NCBI GenBank assembly: GCA_963556495.2 | Contig: OY747721.1 | Location: forward strand, 15,091,649-15,155,648 | Source of the DNA: Valencia hispanica | Taxonomy: Eukaryota; Chordata; Actinopteri; Cyprinodontiformes; Valenciidae | Length of the DNA stretch: 64,000 bases | Direction: 5' to 3' | Part shown: positions 1 through 12,100 of the stretch, piece by piece | Layout: every line of letters starts with the position of its first letter | Numbering within the stretch: position 1 is the stretch's first letter | The notes under the pieces: model-generated | The model's database searches: none | What the model was told of the DNA's origin: nothing | What the model saw: only the letters and a program-made list of their open reading frames with translations | Position numbers and translations under genes: made by a program

Positions 1-640
1 TTTTATTACTTTAACAAAAACATTGTAATTTTTGAATTGTTTATTAAATCATATAAATACAATTTAACTTTCAAAACTTCATGCTGAATAGATATTTTCC
101 ATATGTTTTTTAGTGCAGAGAAATTCCTTTTATATAGTTTATAATCACATAAAAACAGTATTTTTATTGCTTTTTATACAGATAATTGCTTTGAGAATGT
201 CTGCGAGTATATCTGCAGTGTTGGATGTAGATTCTCACTCATCAGGACATGAAAATCCTACGTACTTACTTATTAAAGGCGACTGGTCTTCTGATTCTTG
301 GATAATTTTCACTTCTCATTTAAAAAGCTTTTTTAGTTTTGAACATAATTTAAAAGCAATTGCCTTATAAATCGCAGTCAGAAAAAAAACACCAATAAAG
401 CCATTAAGTCCACAAATGGAGCCACTACTAAGGACTTTGAAACTTTTCGACTAAAAGTAAGCATTCGAACCCCACCATTCATTCAGTTTAATTTTTAGGT
501 AGTTGTCGCTCAATGATCAAAACATGTCCCTAACTGCCAAAATATGAGTTGTTTTGGTAGATTGCTGTAAAACTTCCTGGGGGAGACCAGTCGAGGCTTT
601 AAGGGTAGGTGTTACAAAGATGGAGCCTGACCCCAATCTA
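1..640. other. Gene-free left edge, AT-rich
   Basis: No exon was recognised. The stretch at about 215-340 (TTCTCACTCATC and CACTTCTCATTTAAAAAGCT motifs) resembles a dispersed fish repeat of unknown class. The remainder is anonymous AT-rich sequence. Confidence 0.4.
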
Positions 641-1440
641 GTGTCCCCTGTCCTTGAGATGTCCAGGTACATCTCAAAAAATGTGAATATTGTGAAAAAC
701 TTCAATATAAACTCACATATTATATAGATCCATTATACACAGAGTGAAATATTTCAAGCGTTCATTTTGTTATTATTGCTTACAGATAATGGAAACCCCA
801 AATCCTGTGTCTCAGAAAGTTAGATACATTACATAAGTTTGATTTTAAAAAAATATTTTAAACAACAATGTCTTGCTTCTGAAAAATGTGTTAATTTACA
901 TGAATTACAGTATCAATGTCATGTGGCTTCAAGGCAATCAGCCTGCGGTTCTGCTGAGGCACAATGGAAGCCCAGGTTGCTTTGATTGCTGCCTTTAGGT
1001 CATCTGAATTGTTGGGTACGGTGTCTTTAATCTTCCTCTTGACAATACTACATGAATTCTCTAAAGAGTTCAGGTCAGGCCCATTTGATGGCCAATCAAG
1101 CACAGTGACACCATGGATTTGGACCATCTTTTGGTACCAAGTCCAGATAGAAAATTGAACCAGCATCTCCATAAGAATTGTCAGCAAAAGGAAGCATGAA
1201 GTGCTCTCTAATTTCCTGGTACAGTGTAGATGCGTGGGTTGACTGTGGACCAACACTAGCAGATTACATGGCACCCCAAATCATCACTGACTGTGGAAAC
1301 TTGACACTGGACTTCAAGCAACATGAATTTTGTGCCTCTCCATTTCAGACTCTGGAACCTAGATTTCTGAGTGAAATGCCAAACTTTACTTTTTGAAAGA
1401 GGACTTCTGACCACTAAGCAACAGTACAGTTCTTTTTTTT
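640..1440 (-). pseudogene. Degenerate Tc1/mariner-type transposon remnant
   Basis: Reading the minus strand gives broken Tc1-type transposase. Pieces include DWPSNGPDLNSLENS, which corresponds to the usual [12 protein letters not shown] block, and the C-terminal stretch ending near 891. The flanking sequence at 640-880 resembles the segment at 19115-19440, so both are copies of one family. Frames are interrupted and no complete transposase remains. Confidence 0.7.
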
Positions 1441-1910
1441 CTCCTTAGGCCTGATAAGACACTTGTACATGTGTACATGTAATCACTGTACATTGGTGTA
1501 TGGAAGGCAGTTAGTAGCTTGTAAAAGAGGAGAATCTGCCTACAGTGTGCTTTGAGGTGGAGACTGCTGCTGGGTTTTTGCTTTTTAACCATCTCCACAG
1601 CAACATCTCAAATCAAACTCGATGTAAAAGCAAGTCTATCAGACATCTTCCTCATTAAGACTAAAAAGTTATGAAATCTATATCCTGATGGCGGGGTGAA
1701 TATAAGCTAAAATCTCATCATATATAAAGCAAAACGTTTATAGTCTAAGGTGTATATCCATCTCCAGTTCAGTTATAAAGCTAAAGTAACAAAAACAAAA
1801 CTTGTAGGCTACAAATCTTCAAAACATTCTTGACAAAAAGCAAGCATTATTGCTATTTTATCAAGTTCAATCACTGACTAAAACAGAAATGCACCCTTAA
1901 AAAGACTTAC

Positions 1911-1998
1911 CTATGATGATGAAGAGCAGAAAAATGGAAATACACATCATTTCAAGAGCTTTTTGCAGACTAGTGTTACCGGGGCAGTTGTCCTTCAT
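1911..1998 (-). CDS. First coding exon of a second Cys-loop receptor paralogue (partial, runs off left edge)
   Basis: This 88-nt exon begins with ATG at 1998 and encodes 29 residues plus one base. It reads MKDNCPGNTSLQKALEMMCI followed by a hydrophobic run, a plausible signal peptide. It ends at a strong GTAAGT donor, in phase 1. The first exon of the complete channel gene at 18441-18498 has the same phase, the same donor and a related core (SLQKALEM versus MQKAAEM). The upstream flanks also match for several hundred bases, so this is the 5' end of a tandem paralogue. No homologue of exon 2 is visible between 1 and 1910. In the complete gene that exon lies 2.1 kb further on, so it would fall outside the window. 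An inner ATG (MMCI) could be the true start. An orphan, decayed first exon cannot be excluded. Confidence 0.6.
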
Positions 1999-2430
1999 TC
2001 TCAGCAGTGAAGTCCGACAAGACACCTATAAATGTGCTATCCTCCGCTGTGGACATGTATGACTGATAATTAACTTACCGAGGGAGGAGACATTCATTTC
2101 CATCTGGCTTTGCTGTGATACTTCTGACAGCTGAGATTACTGCAACAAATAACTTACAAAAAGCCAAACTAAATATAAAAGGCAGGTGGAAGACATTCAT
2201 CAGCTTAGAGTCAGAGATAATGCGACTTTACAGCTTGCTGTCACCAAGAAGAAAAACGTGGCCGATTTAGCTCTGAACTTGTGACTCTGTGCACACAGTT
2301 ACAGAAGAAGATGATGCAACACTTAAAATTTGATTAGAATGGAACCAAGGCAATGTGAGAGCAACATTATGAAGGCTGTCCCCAATTAAACCCACTTGTT
2401 TTATTGTTGTCTCCTGCCAGTCTCACTGTG
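1999..2430 (-). promoter_or_regulatory. 5' flank of the partial paralogue, duplicated from or to the complete gene
   Basis: This stretch matches the flank at about 18500-19020 in the same order. Shared landmarks are TGTGGACATGTATG, GAGGGAGGAG, AAAGGCAGGT, the CACCAAGAAGAA/CACTGAGAAGAA pair and CCCCAATTAAACCCACTT. It marks the extent of the segmental duplication and presumably contains the promoter and 5'UTR. I see no clear TATA box in the transcribed orientation. Confidence 0.5.
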
Positions 2431-2859
2431 GGCGGTTGATCAGTGAAACCCAACTGTCTGAACAGGAGATCTATCTTCATTACAAATGCTGCTAAAAGCC
2501 TGGAAGTAATCTCTGATGGTCTTCTTCTGTCATGCTGAAGCTTGCTCTACATCCAGAGCCCTGCGGAGAACTTTAAAGAGGCCAAAAAGAGCTTTTTCTA
2601 AAATAAGAAAGTATTTAAATGTCACTAATTAAATTCAAAATGTGAAACTACTACATAGATTCATTAAAGCCAGAGTAATATATTCTAAGATTTAATTTCA
2701 TTTTACATTAAAATCCCAAATTGAGTTTCTCAGGACATTTTAACAAACGGGCAATAAAAACATAGTATTTTTAATTGAGAAACATCTACTTTCAAAAGAG
2801 TATGTCTATCTATATTAAACAAACATTACCATATCAATGCTACCACATATAGCGCTGTG

Positions 2860-2965
2860 AAACAGTATTTGCTCCTTGCTAAAGATTTCTTCAGTTTTTT
2901 TTTGGTCAAAATTTAATGTTTTATATCATCAAAATCTGTAAGGAGGGGAAGTACTTTTTTGTATC
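2860..2965. repeat. Fragment of a dispersed fish repeat
   Basis: The segment starting GCTGTGAAACAGTATTTGC and continuing through a poly-T run resembles the end of a common teleost DNA-transposon-derived repeat with GTGAAAAAGTATTTGCC-like termini. Only one end is visible. The rest of 2.4-4.3 kb shows no gene and no other recognisable element. Confidence 0.35.
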
Positions 2966-4329
2966 ACTGTACATTCCTGAATGCACAATGCCCATAACCA
3001 CAACTTGACACGACTTACACAGATTGCACAAAACCACTTGAAGTCAAGACCATTTTAGTGCAATGGCACCACCTTGGTCAGGTTGTAGGCATGAGGAGGT
3101 CTCAGCCGACTGTGCTTCAAATTTTTTGATGAACCAGCGTCGTCGGTGTGCACACCCCCTGCATCTTGAACACATCACCAAAGTAACATCCACCATGACC
3201 TAGAGGTTTGGAGCATGCTTAAAGTGCAAGCAACGATTAGCCTCTGTCATTTGTAAAAAAAAAAATATATATATTCCACTTTGATCATACCCCAGAAGAC
3301 CTTGTTTGGCATTAGCAAAGACCACCAACCTCCTGGATTTTATTTTATTTTTTATTTTTTTATTTAACAACAGAGGAGATGCTTTTGAAATTGAGCATCT
3401 ATCAATCTATCATTTATAGAAAACTGTTTTAATAACTTTTGATTCTTTTTTTAAGTCCTTAAATGATTATAAAATTATTATAAAAAGCTCCTCAGTGTAA
3501 CTTCATCTTTTGATACAATTTATTCTCCCCTTGACCTAAATAATCACTAGATGTGTTATTATCTACTACAATATTTTACATGTAACACAATAATCTGGCC
3601 CATACACAGATGTTTAGGTCAATGTACAAAATTATTGAAATGTGTAATATTAAATAGATATATGTGGGAGGACGATCTGGCTTCTTGGTAACTAAATAAA
3701 CATATCTATAACGAGAAGGCTTTAGTTTATTTTTCAAATATCTTCCTAACCCAAGCACTATTTAAGTACACATTAATAATGTACATTTCATACCAGATCA
3801 TTAAAAAATCTACATGCTTAGGATTTGAAAGTATGACTTAGTAAACCAGATAAAGTCTGATCAAAATTAAAATTGTGTTTTCAAAAGAAAAAAAGCTAAC
3901 GGGAAAATTTACTAAATTGTCTTTTAGGCACTAAATGTACCCTTCTAATTCTCAAACTACATGGAAAAGTAGATCTGCAAATAAATCAAATTGCATCTCT
4001 TTGGATTAATTCCTCATATTTAAATAAAATATGATGCATTAATTGTTTCAGATTCTGAAAGACTGAACCTGTTTGTGTCATGCAGATTGTTAAAAGCTGC
4101 TTACAATTTTGATGTGATACAAGCAAAAATGAAAGAGGCAACCTGCAGCACTGCTGGCTATAACACAGCACAGAGATGTCACAAAGGGTATAGTTTTGTC
4201 CTGATATTTTTGCAAATACATTTTCTAATCGAAATAAATGGTCTAAGCTGTATTTATTAAATTTTTTTATTCATAATACCAACATGCATAGATGTGTCCA
4301 GGTCTGTTTTAATGCTTCACAGCACATTG

Positions 4330-4910
4330 TCATGGTTCCTAGGTGTTTGTGTTTTTGTTAGTTATTATCTATATTTAGTTCTATTATCGTGTTTAGTTAT
4401 TCTTTGTTTCTACTAGTTATTTCTGCACTTTCTTGTTTCCATATTTCTCCTTGTTCTTGGATGTTTTTCACCCTTTGCTCCTTTCTATTTTGTATTCCTC
4501 TTTAGTTTTATCCTCTGTCTAGTCCTTATGTTTTGCTCCTGGTTTCCTCCCAGTTTCCCTAGCCATTCTGCCTTCCATCCCAGCTGTTAATTAGTTTCAC
4601 CTGCTCACTCCCTCTCAGCTGCAACCGCTTCCCTTAATTAGTCCTCAGCTCCTTCTGCTCCCATCCTCACACTCCCCCTCAGTATAAATACAGTCCACAC
4701 TCAGTCACAACTTGCTGGTTCGTTGTCTTTCCTCCCTTCCTGGTTCCTGTGTTCCCTGGTCTCCATGTTCCCTGGTTTTCCTCTTGATTATTGTAAGTTT
4801 TGATTTATTTTTAATTAAATTTGAGTTCCTAAAAGTTCTGCATTTTGGGTCCTCTCTTAAAACACACAAACCTGGCACACATCTTCTGTGCCCCTGTAAC
4901 AGATTTACAA
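4330..4910 (+). repeat. LTR-like repeat (possible solo LTR) with TATA box
   Basis: The segment begins TGTCATGG and ends TGTAACA, has the pyrimidine-rich composition common in fish LTRs, and contains CAGTATAAATACAG at about 4680 followed by CTTGCTGGTTCGTTG. A TG...CA boundary with an internal TATA box fits a solo LTR. I could not find a matching target-site duplication, so the class is uncertain. Confidence 0.4.
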
Positions 4911-5549
4911 TCAGTTTTCAACAAGCTGTTACAACAAAGTGACTAAAGATTTATTTTAAAATAAAGTTTGATCCCTTGGAAAGAAAATATAAAGGATTAA
5001 CAAAGACTAAATAACTATGCACAGTACTGTTTGTGCTAATGGAAATACATGTGAAGCCAGTTATATTTTAAAAAGGTCTGTAGAACGTTTTTGAAAAGCT
5101 GCATATTCATGTAAAAAACATGAAAGGGAATAGTTTGCCAAAATAAATTTTCAACTCAAAATGGGAACATTGCTTGAAAAGAGAAAGTCATGTCGCACTG
5201 AAGAATATGTGAAGTCTGTGACTTAGTCCTTAAATTTATTGCCAAAATGGGTATTTTATTGTTCCCATCTATCCATTTTCATGTGCATTTGTTTTCCTTT
5301 GTGTTTGAAGCACATCAATATCCAAGTCAGAATACGGGAGCAAATGTTTTCATTTAAAAGAAAGTTAATAGTATGTACACATAGAGAAATTAATAAAAAG
5401 GAAGTTTCCGGGGTTTATTCAGACTTAGATTTTTCTGCCCCAGTATGGTGTTATGTCTAGTAACACCTCGCCTTGGGGTTTGGGGGAATAATATGCAAGC
5501 ACACAGCAGCACCCCATAGGTTAATAAAAAGAAAACTCAATTTTCTATT

Positions 5550-5608
5550 TATTAATTGCAAATAACAGCATGTTAACTCAGTCAAGACAGTAGAGATATG
5601 TGTTTATT
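5550..5608 (-). terminator. Candidate poly(A) signals of the channel gene
   Basis: Two AATAAA motifs on the minus strand (TTTATT at about 5550 and 5603-5608) lie about 0.5 kb after the stop codon at 6118. They are the nearest canonical signals I noticed. The region is AT-rich, so chance matches are possible. Confidence 0.3.
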
Positions 5609-6117
5609 CTGGCAATAGATCCTATGTTAGTACAAGCATGTGTCTAGATTACCTGTAACAACTCGATGAGATGTTTTGGTGATATGTTTTTAACTTTTTA
5701 ATTGGGAGTGAATCATTTTTTTTGTCTTTTACAATAACCAGCAACATATTAAAAACATGCACATCTTAATGTTTTAAAAACACCACTATAAATGTGAATC
5801 CTCCCCAATACAGCCCAAGCTGGAGCTCTCTGTGGGAAAGGATGTTTCTTTTCTCTTTGATCACTTCTACATCACCCTCTTTTATGCTTAAAAAAACAGG
5901 TGCAAGTTGCTCACATATGCTGGCTTCTCTGCATGTATTTAGTGCAATCTGCTTTGTGATTTCAGTCAGAAACAAAGCAGATAGTGTGTGTGCAAAACAG
6001 TTGCCAAACTCTGGGAAATTGCCCTGCTTCTGGAAGCCTCTTGATTAACTTTCACAAATGAACATTTTACAAGTTTGATCTACAGTAAATAATTTAACTG
6101 TATTTGAATGAGTTAGC

Positions 6118-9100
6118 CTAAGACTTCCATTCTCTGAAGATAAGGTACAGAAAGAGGGAAACTGCGATGGTGTAGCAAATGAAGAAAGATCTGTTGATGG
6201 TTTTTGCCCAGGACAGCAACTTTACTCTTTCTTCTCTGTAGCCAAGATTGAGGTGAACCGTTTTCTGTAGCTTCTTCAGTTCATCCAGGATCAACAGAAG
6301 CACGTGAGATTCTCCTGGCTGAAGGGGAAAGCTCACCTGGAAATAATCAGATGTCATTATTGTTCTTTACGGTATTGCTGGACAGTATCTGACACAACTA
6401 TCTAAGCCTGCTAAGCCTCCACACATGAACAGGTTTAGCTGGCTATCACCGTGCTGTGAGAGTGAATAAATAATCTGGGTCATATGCTTTGCTTATCTGG
6501 TTAAAAATTTTGAAAATTGCTTGTTTCTGAGAGCAGAATTATGTGAAAAATCAACAAGTTCTGTAAGTTATTAAAATCACGATGAAGGATGCATTCTGCC
6601 TTTTCATTAAGCAATGTGAATAACACATTTTAAAGTAAAAATAATTTCTGTACATTTCTTAGGATTTGAGCTTTACATGGAAGCAGCTAAATTTAATTAT
6701 ACTTAAATTAAAGTCTTTAGGAAAAGTAAATCCCAGCTAATAACTGGTAGAATCATAAATTAAATGTATTATTAATTTACTCACTAAAAGCTACTCTGTA
6801 ATTAACAAAGCAAATGAAACAAAAGCAAACAAACACCCCTTAACAAAGACAAACAACACAAACTATACCTTACATTTATTGATAAGTAGGGGAAGAACAC
6901 TCTGAATATTATTATGTGTACAGATCAAAGCGTGACACTTATCAAGTGTTTATCATTCTCTCTCTGGCCCCTGAAGAAAGTGGTTTTACGACCTATTTTT
7001 GTTTGGAAACTCTACTTTAATCAGAGGACAATAAAAAGGGAAATTGACCAAGATTTGGACTCAGCTTTGATACGTTGCCTTTCAGCACCAGAACCCAGAC
7101 AATAGGACAGAAAAGAGCACTGTAAAATAAAGCTGTTTCCCAATGCATGCCGAGAAGTAAGCTCTGACTACACTTAAAGTCCTGCAAGTACACTTTGAGA
7201 GGACCTGGAGAGCAGCAGTTCTTGGAGGTGAAAGGTCAAATCTGAATCCATACTTTTGCAAATCATCTACAGTATAAGGCTAGTCTTATTTAGTACTTCT
7301 AAAGTGGCACTAGGGTAAAAAAAAAAAGAAAGTACCAAGAACACATGAAGACCAAAAAATAAGTCAATTCAAAACATGTCACAGCATAATAATTTGCTTT
7401 AAGATCTCATTGCATTTTGAAAGTAAATCCAAAGACTGGCTCATGTGTATTAATTTGACAATATTCCAGGTTTGTACACTCCTTATTAGATCACTGTTTG
7501 TCTTATTATAACTTAAAAATACCATGAAAAGTCCCAATTGTGTTTCAATCATGTGTGTTTTTACTGCAATTTAGGTAGAATTTAGTCTTTTAAGATAAAC
7601 CTATCTCATGAACATGCAATAAACAGTTAATAGGGTCAAATTTAATGCAAAATCTGTGTTTGTACATGCACATAATGGCATACCTCTTCAAGTACAGGAA
7701 GAAGCTCGTGCTGCCTTTCTTTTTCTGAATCTCTGTGGATGCTTTTACAGATGGAATGCTTCTCATCTTCTAAAAACAAAAGAAATTAGAAATTAGCCTG
7801 GAGAGATAAGATAAGATAAGAAATACTTTAATAATCCCCGTGGGGAAATTAAGTTTCAGTACAACCAATCCAAGATCATACAAACATTTACAAACATTAA
7901 CACAGTACAGGATATGGAAGACCGCGGTGGCAGCCGGCTTACCCAGCGCCCCTTATTGCAGATAGAAAGGATTCACAGAAGGTAAGGGGGGTGAACAGGG
8001 GGAAAAAAAATTTGCAACTCTGCCCAGCCCCCTACAGGGAGCCAAGCCGGGGTGCTGAAAAACCCCCCACTGCAAAACATATAAGCACATATATCAGTCA
8101 TCACATATGAGAACACAAATAGGACGGGGGGGAGGTTCGGGAACCCTCCACACAGAGAAAAGAGGTCGCACCCATCCAAGCGCGCCCAGTATTTCACTGT
8201 CCGAAGAGTGGGCAGGAGACTGTAAGGTTAACAGCGAGGACATTGAACTCAAGGAGCGTGTTTTTCTGTAGTTGTGGCGTGAAAGTTCGTGCGTGTGTAT
8301 GTGTGTGCATTGTAAGTAGGTGAGACTGTGAGACTCATGTAAACACAGGGGAATGGTGTGGGAGTAGGAGCCTTCGTTTACATTATTCTCTTCACAGGGG
8401 GAGTTTGTGATGTCTAGCCTTTCAAGGCTGCACCAGGTTCCAATTCAGATAACATTTTTGGTTCAGGCTGGGACTTTTCAGCCTTACAGTTTTTTCAACG
8501 GTCTCATAGCCACCGTGGCGCTCCAAACATCCGAATAATGGCTCAGTTACCATCAGCCCGGCTGAGCAACTTCTCCAAGTTGTTTCCCATCTCACGTACG
8601 AGTCCAACCACCGCATCCAGTTTGCGGTTTTGCTCGTTCAGCGCATTAGTCTGAGTGTTAACAGCACGGCATAATCATTCTTGAAGCTGCAAAAGCTTGC
8701 CAATTACTTCCGACCGCTTCTTCTCTTTGCCATACATCAGGAATCCACCCAAGCCAAACAGCAGAAACCCGATTATCATGAATCCAATTATGTTGAAATC
8801 TTCCACGTCCTCCACTGACATCATCAACAGACATACGATCTTCCACTTACTCCAGGAATCCATCGTATATCCTGACGGATATGTACCGGCAGGGCAGGCG
8901 GTTTTCCCCCTTGCCCAATTTTTGGGTTGAAAAAATTTGATCGATTGCATTCAGAGACCAGCTGACCAGATCCATAGTTGCTTTCCAAGAAGAGTGCAGA
9001 CAGGTGCTCCAGATGGGACACGAGACAGAGAGAGCAGGGGGTGGAACGGTAACACGAGGGAGGAGAAGAGAAAAGCGTATGTCCTCGTCGAGAGCCGGAA

Positions 9101-12100
9101 GAGAATCGACATAAACAGCATAATAAAAAGGTATGGAGCACAAAAAACTAAGCAAGCACCAAGAGTTTGGACTGTATAAAAAAAGACAGATAAAACCATC
9201 TCTTTGAGGACTCACATTTTGAAACCTTGAATTTAGCATTTTGATTTCAGCCATCATGGTTTGTTTGATATATTCCTTCATTGGGCAAGGGTGATATAAC
9301 CTGGAGTTAGTATGGCAATATCCATCCATTCTTCCATTTTCTTCTGCTTATCAGGGGTTGGGTCGCGGGGGCAGCAGCTTAAGCAGAGAAACCCTGACTT
9401 CCCTCTCCCCAGCCACTTGAGCCAGCTCCTCGGGAGGAACTCCAAGGTGTTCCCAGGCCAGCCGAGAAACATAGTCCCTCCAGCGTGTCCTGGGTCTCCA
9501 GCCTCTTCTGGGTGGGATGTGCCTGGAACACCTCACCAGGGAGGCATCCAAGAGCCATCCTAACCAGATACCCGAACCACCTCAACTGACTCTTCTCGAC
9601 GTGGAGGAGCAGTGGCTCTACTCTGAGCCCGATGACTGAACTTCTCACTCTATCTCTAAAGAGAACCGAGACACCCTGCGGAGAAAACTCATTTCAGCCG
9701 ATTGTATCCGTGATCTCGTTCTTTCGGTCACTAGTTTGGCAATACAGTTGGACTATTTCACAATACATTACTGTATTAATGTTCAACCATCTAGGGCAGC
9801 TGCTCATTGTTTAGAAAGGACATTAAACTAAAGGACATATTTGCAAAATAAAGCAATAACTCATGATTTTAGTCAAAAACAAATCCCTCAGATCAATATT
9901 CGGACTGCACAGGCCAATGTTTGGTGCTGAAAGAAAGGAAGACGAGCCTTTTAAACATATGCCTCATTTTGCTAGAGAAAACACTCACTGCAGGCTACTC
10001 CTTTAGATTTAAAATGGTGACCAAGAATTTTGTGAAAATATATTTAAGCCATTACAAGCCACAAACCAATGCACCGAATGAACCCTGACATAGGTTAGAG
10101 GATAACAGAGCAAAAGATGAGTAAAAACTGTAGAAAATTAACAAGCTAAATCACAAGACACACTATTACAGTGCAGATACAAGTTGAGCACCAATACATT
10201 AGAGCACAGTTCAGTAAGGAGTGAACAGCAGCCTATTAACACACAGTATTTTTAAAGATAGCAGCACTTTTTACGGTTAAAATAATTACTTCAATATCAA
10301 TATTTAAACCAACCTAACAATTAGCCTACTTCAAATGAAATCAAACATCACTAAAACTAGCAGAGCAGAGATGAGAATAAAAGCTGTTTTACACAGCTTA
10401 ACAAATTACTCACCGGCTGATGAAGGCAATATAGTAAAATTCACTATCTGATGCTTTTGTCTATACATAATTTCTTCATCAATAACCATAGCTCTATGTG
10501 CTCAGTGTTTTTCAGCTGTACAGAGGCAACATGCTCTGTATACAACTCCTTGACATGACATGAGTCATCAGTACAGCAGTACCTGAATTTTTCAAATTTC
10601 CTTCCTCCTTTTTGTCGTATTATCAGCCAAACTGCTGCTTTCATTATATCCAAGCAAGCTAAAATATGTGTTCCAGGATCAGTTGAACACAAGTGGCTAA
10701 ATGACCAGTGCAAACGGAATAGTAAATATAATAATACACAAAATACAGAAGAATAAAAGAATGTCTACAAAAATAAAAAAGTAAATAAATAAACAGATAC
10801 ATTGTGGGAGTCATGCCCAACCTAGATCAAAAGCCAAGGAGAAATAATCAGATTTTTAGAAAGATTCAAAATGTTCAAGGTTTGAGGGTGATCTAATCAT
10901 AGGCAGGCTATTCCACAATCAAGGAGATCCATGTTTAATTTTGGAACCACAGAAGTTACCTTTACTATTTGCATAATACTCAGATGTAATGCAATTCAAT
11001 GGAACTGATTCATCTGTGCGAGCACAGGCTATGGATAGCTAAAAAGATAATTTATTTTAAATAATTCATTACTTCCCTCTTTATCGCTGAACTATAGGTC
11101 CTAAAAAAACCTTAAGGTAAAACATCTCAGGCTAAAATAGAAGACTGAGGTACAATAAATGCTATTACTGAAGTCAAACCATTCATAAAGAAAACAAGCT
11201 AAATCATCATGAAAACAAAGCAAATGTAAGAGAAAAAGCATGAATGTCAAAATTACTGATGTGCTTTTTCTTACCTTTGTCACAATCCTTAGTTTTTTTA
11301 TGCTTGTCCTCACAGTTTTCCGGCGGGCTGAACTCCTCTTTTTCAATCAGATATGTGACCAGGATCGTCTCCAAAAGACTTAGCAGCATCAGACCAAAAA
11401 TCACAATGCAGTAGGTCGCTGCAAAGGTGGGGGGGATAGAGACCGTATTAGCAATGTTTGTTGAAGAAGCTTAATTTTGTTTTTGGTTTAATACACCGTT
11501 TGTACCAATCAGTGGAGTTTTGTTGGACATGGCGGGCAGAATGTCATTAAGGATGAGCAGGAGGACGGAGATGGCCAGCAGCACCGTGACTTTGAAGCCA
11601 AGCTTCTCCCCCCGATGGTCTGAGATAAAGAAGGAGGCCAGATCCAGGGATAGGAAGAATAAGATAGGCAACAAGAAATTTATGACGTGGAGGAGGGGCC
11701 TTCTCTTCATGGTGACCTAAGGAAACAGATTTAAGGTTTAACCCAAAAGAAAAACATAACAATTTGATCACTAAGGATAGCATAAACAGGGGTGTTCACA
11801 TTTTGTTAAGCTCTAGTGGGATGTTCCCTGTCTGTTGTGGTCAGTATCAATCAAAGGAGGTCCAATAAAGGAAAAGTGGTGAACGAGTGACGGGTCAGTG
11901 GCATCCAACGCATACTGAAGCATGTGGGGACTGGAGGCTGGCACACAAAATCGGATCAAACATTTGAGCTACTGAAGCTCAGATTGCTGTAAAATATATT
12001 TTTTAAAGGTTCTGATTGAAAGGTATCAAAATTCACAGAGCCTCACAGTTTGTTACAAATTATGCTGCCTAGCCATCTGTGTCTAGTCAGGGTGGCCATT

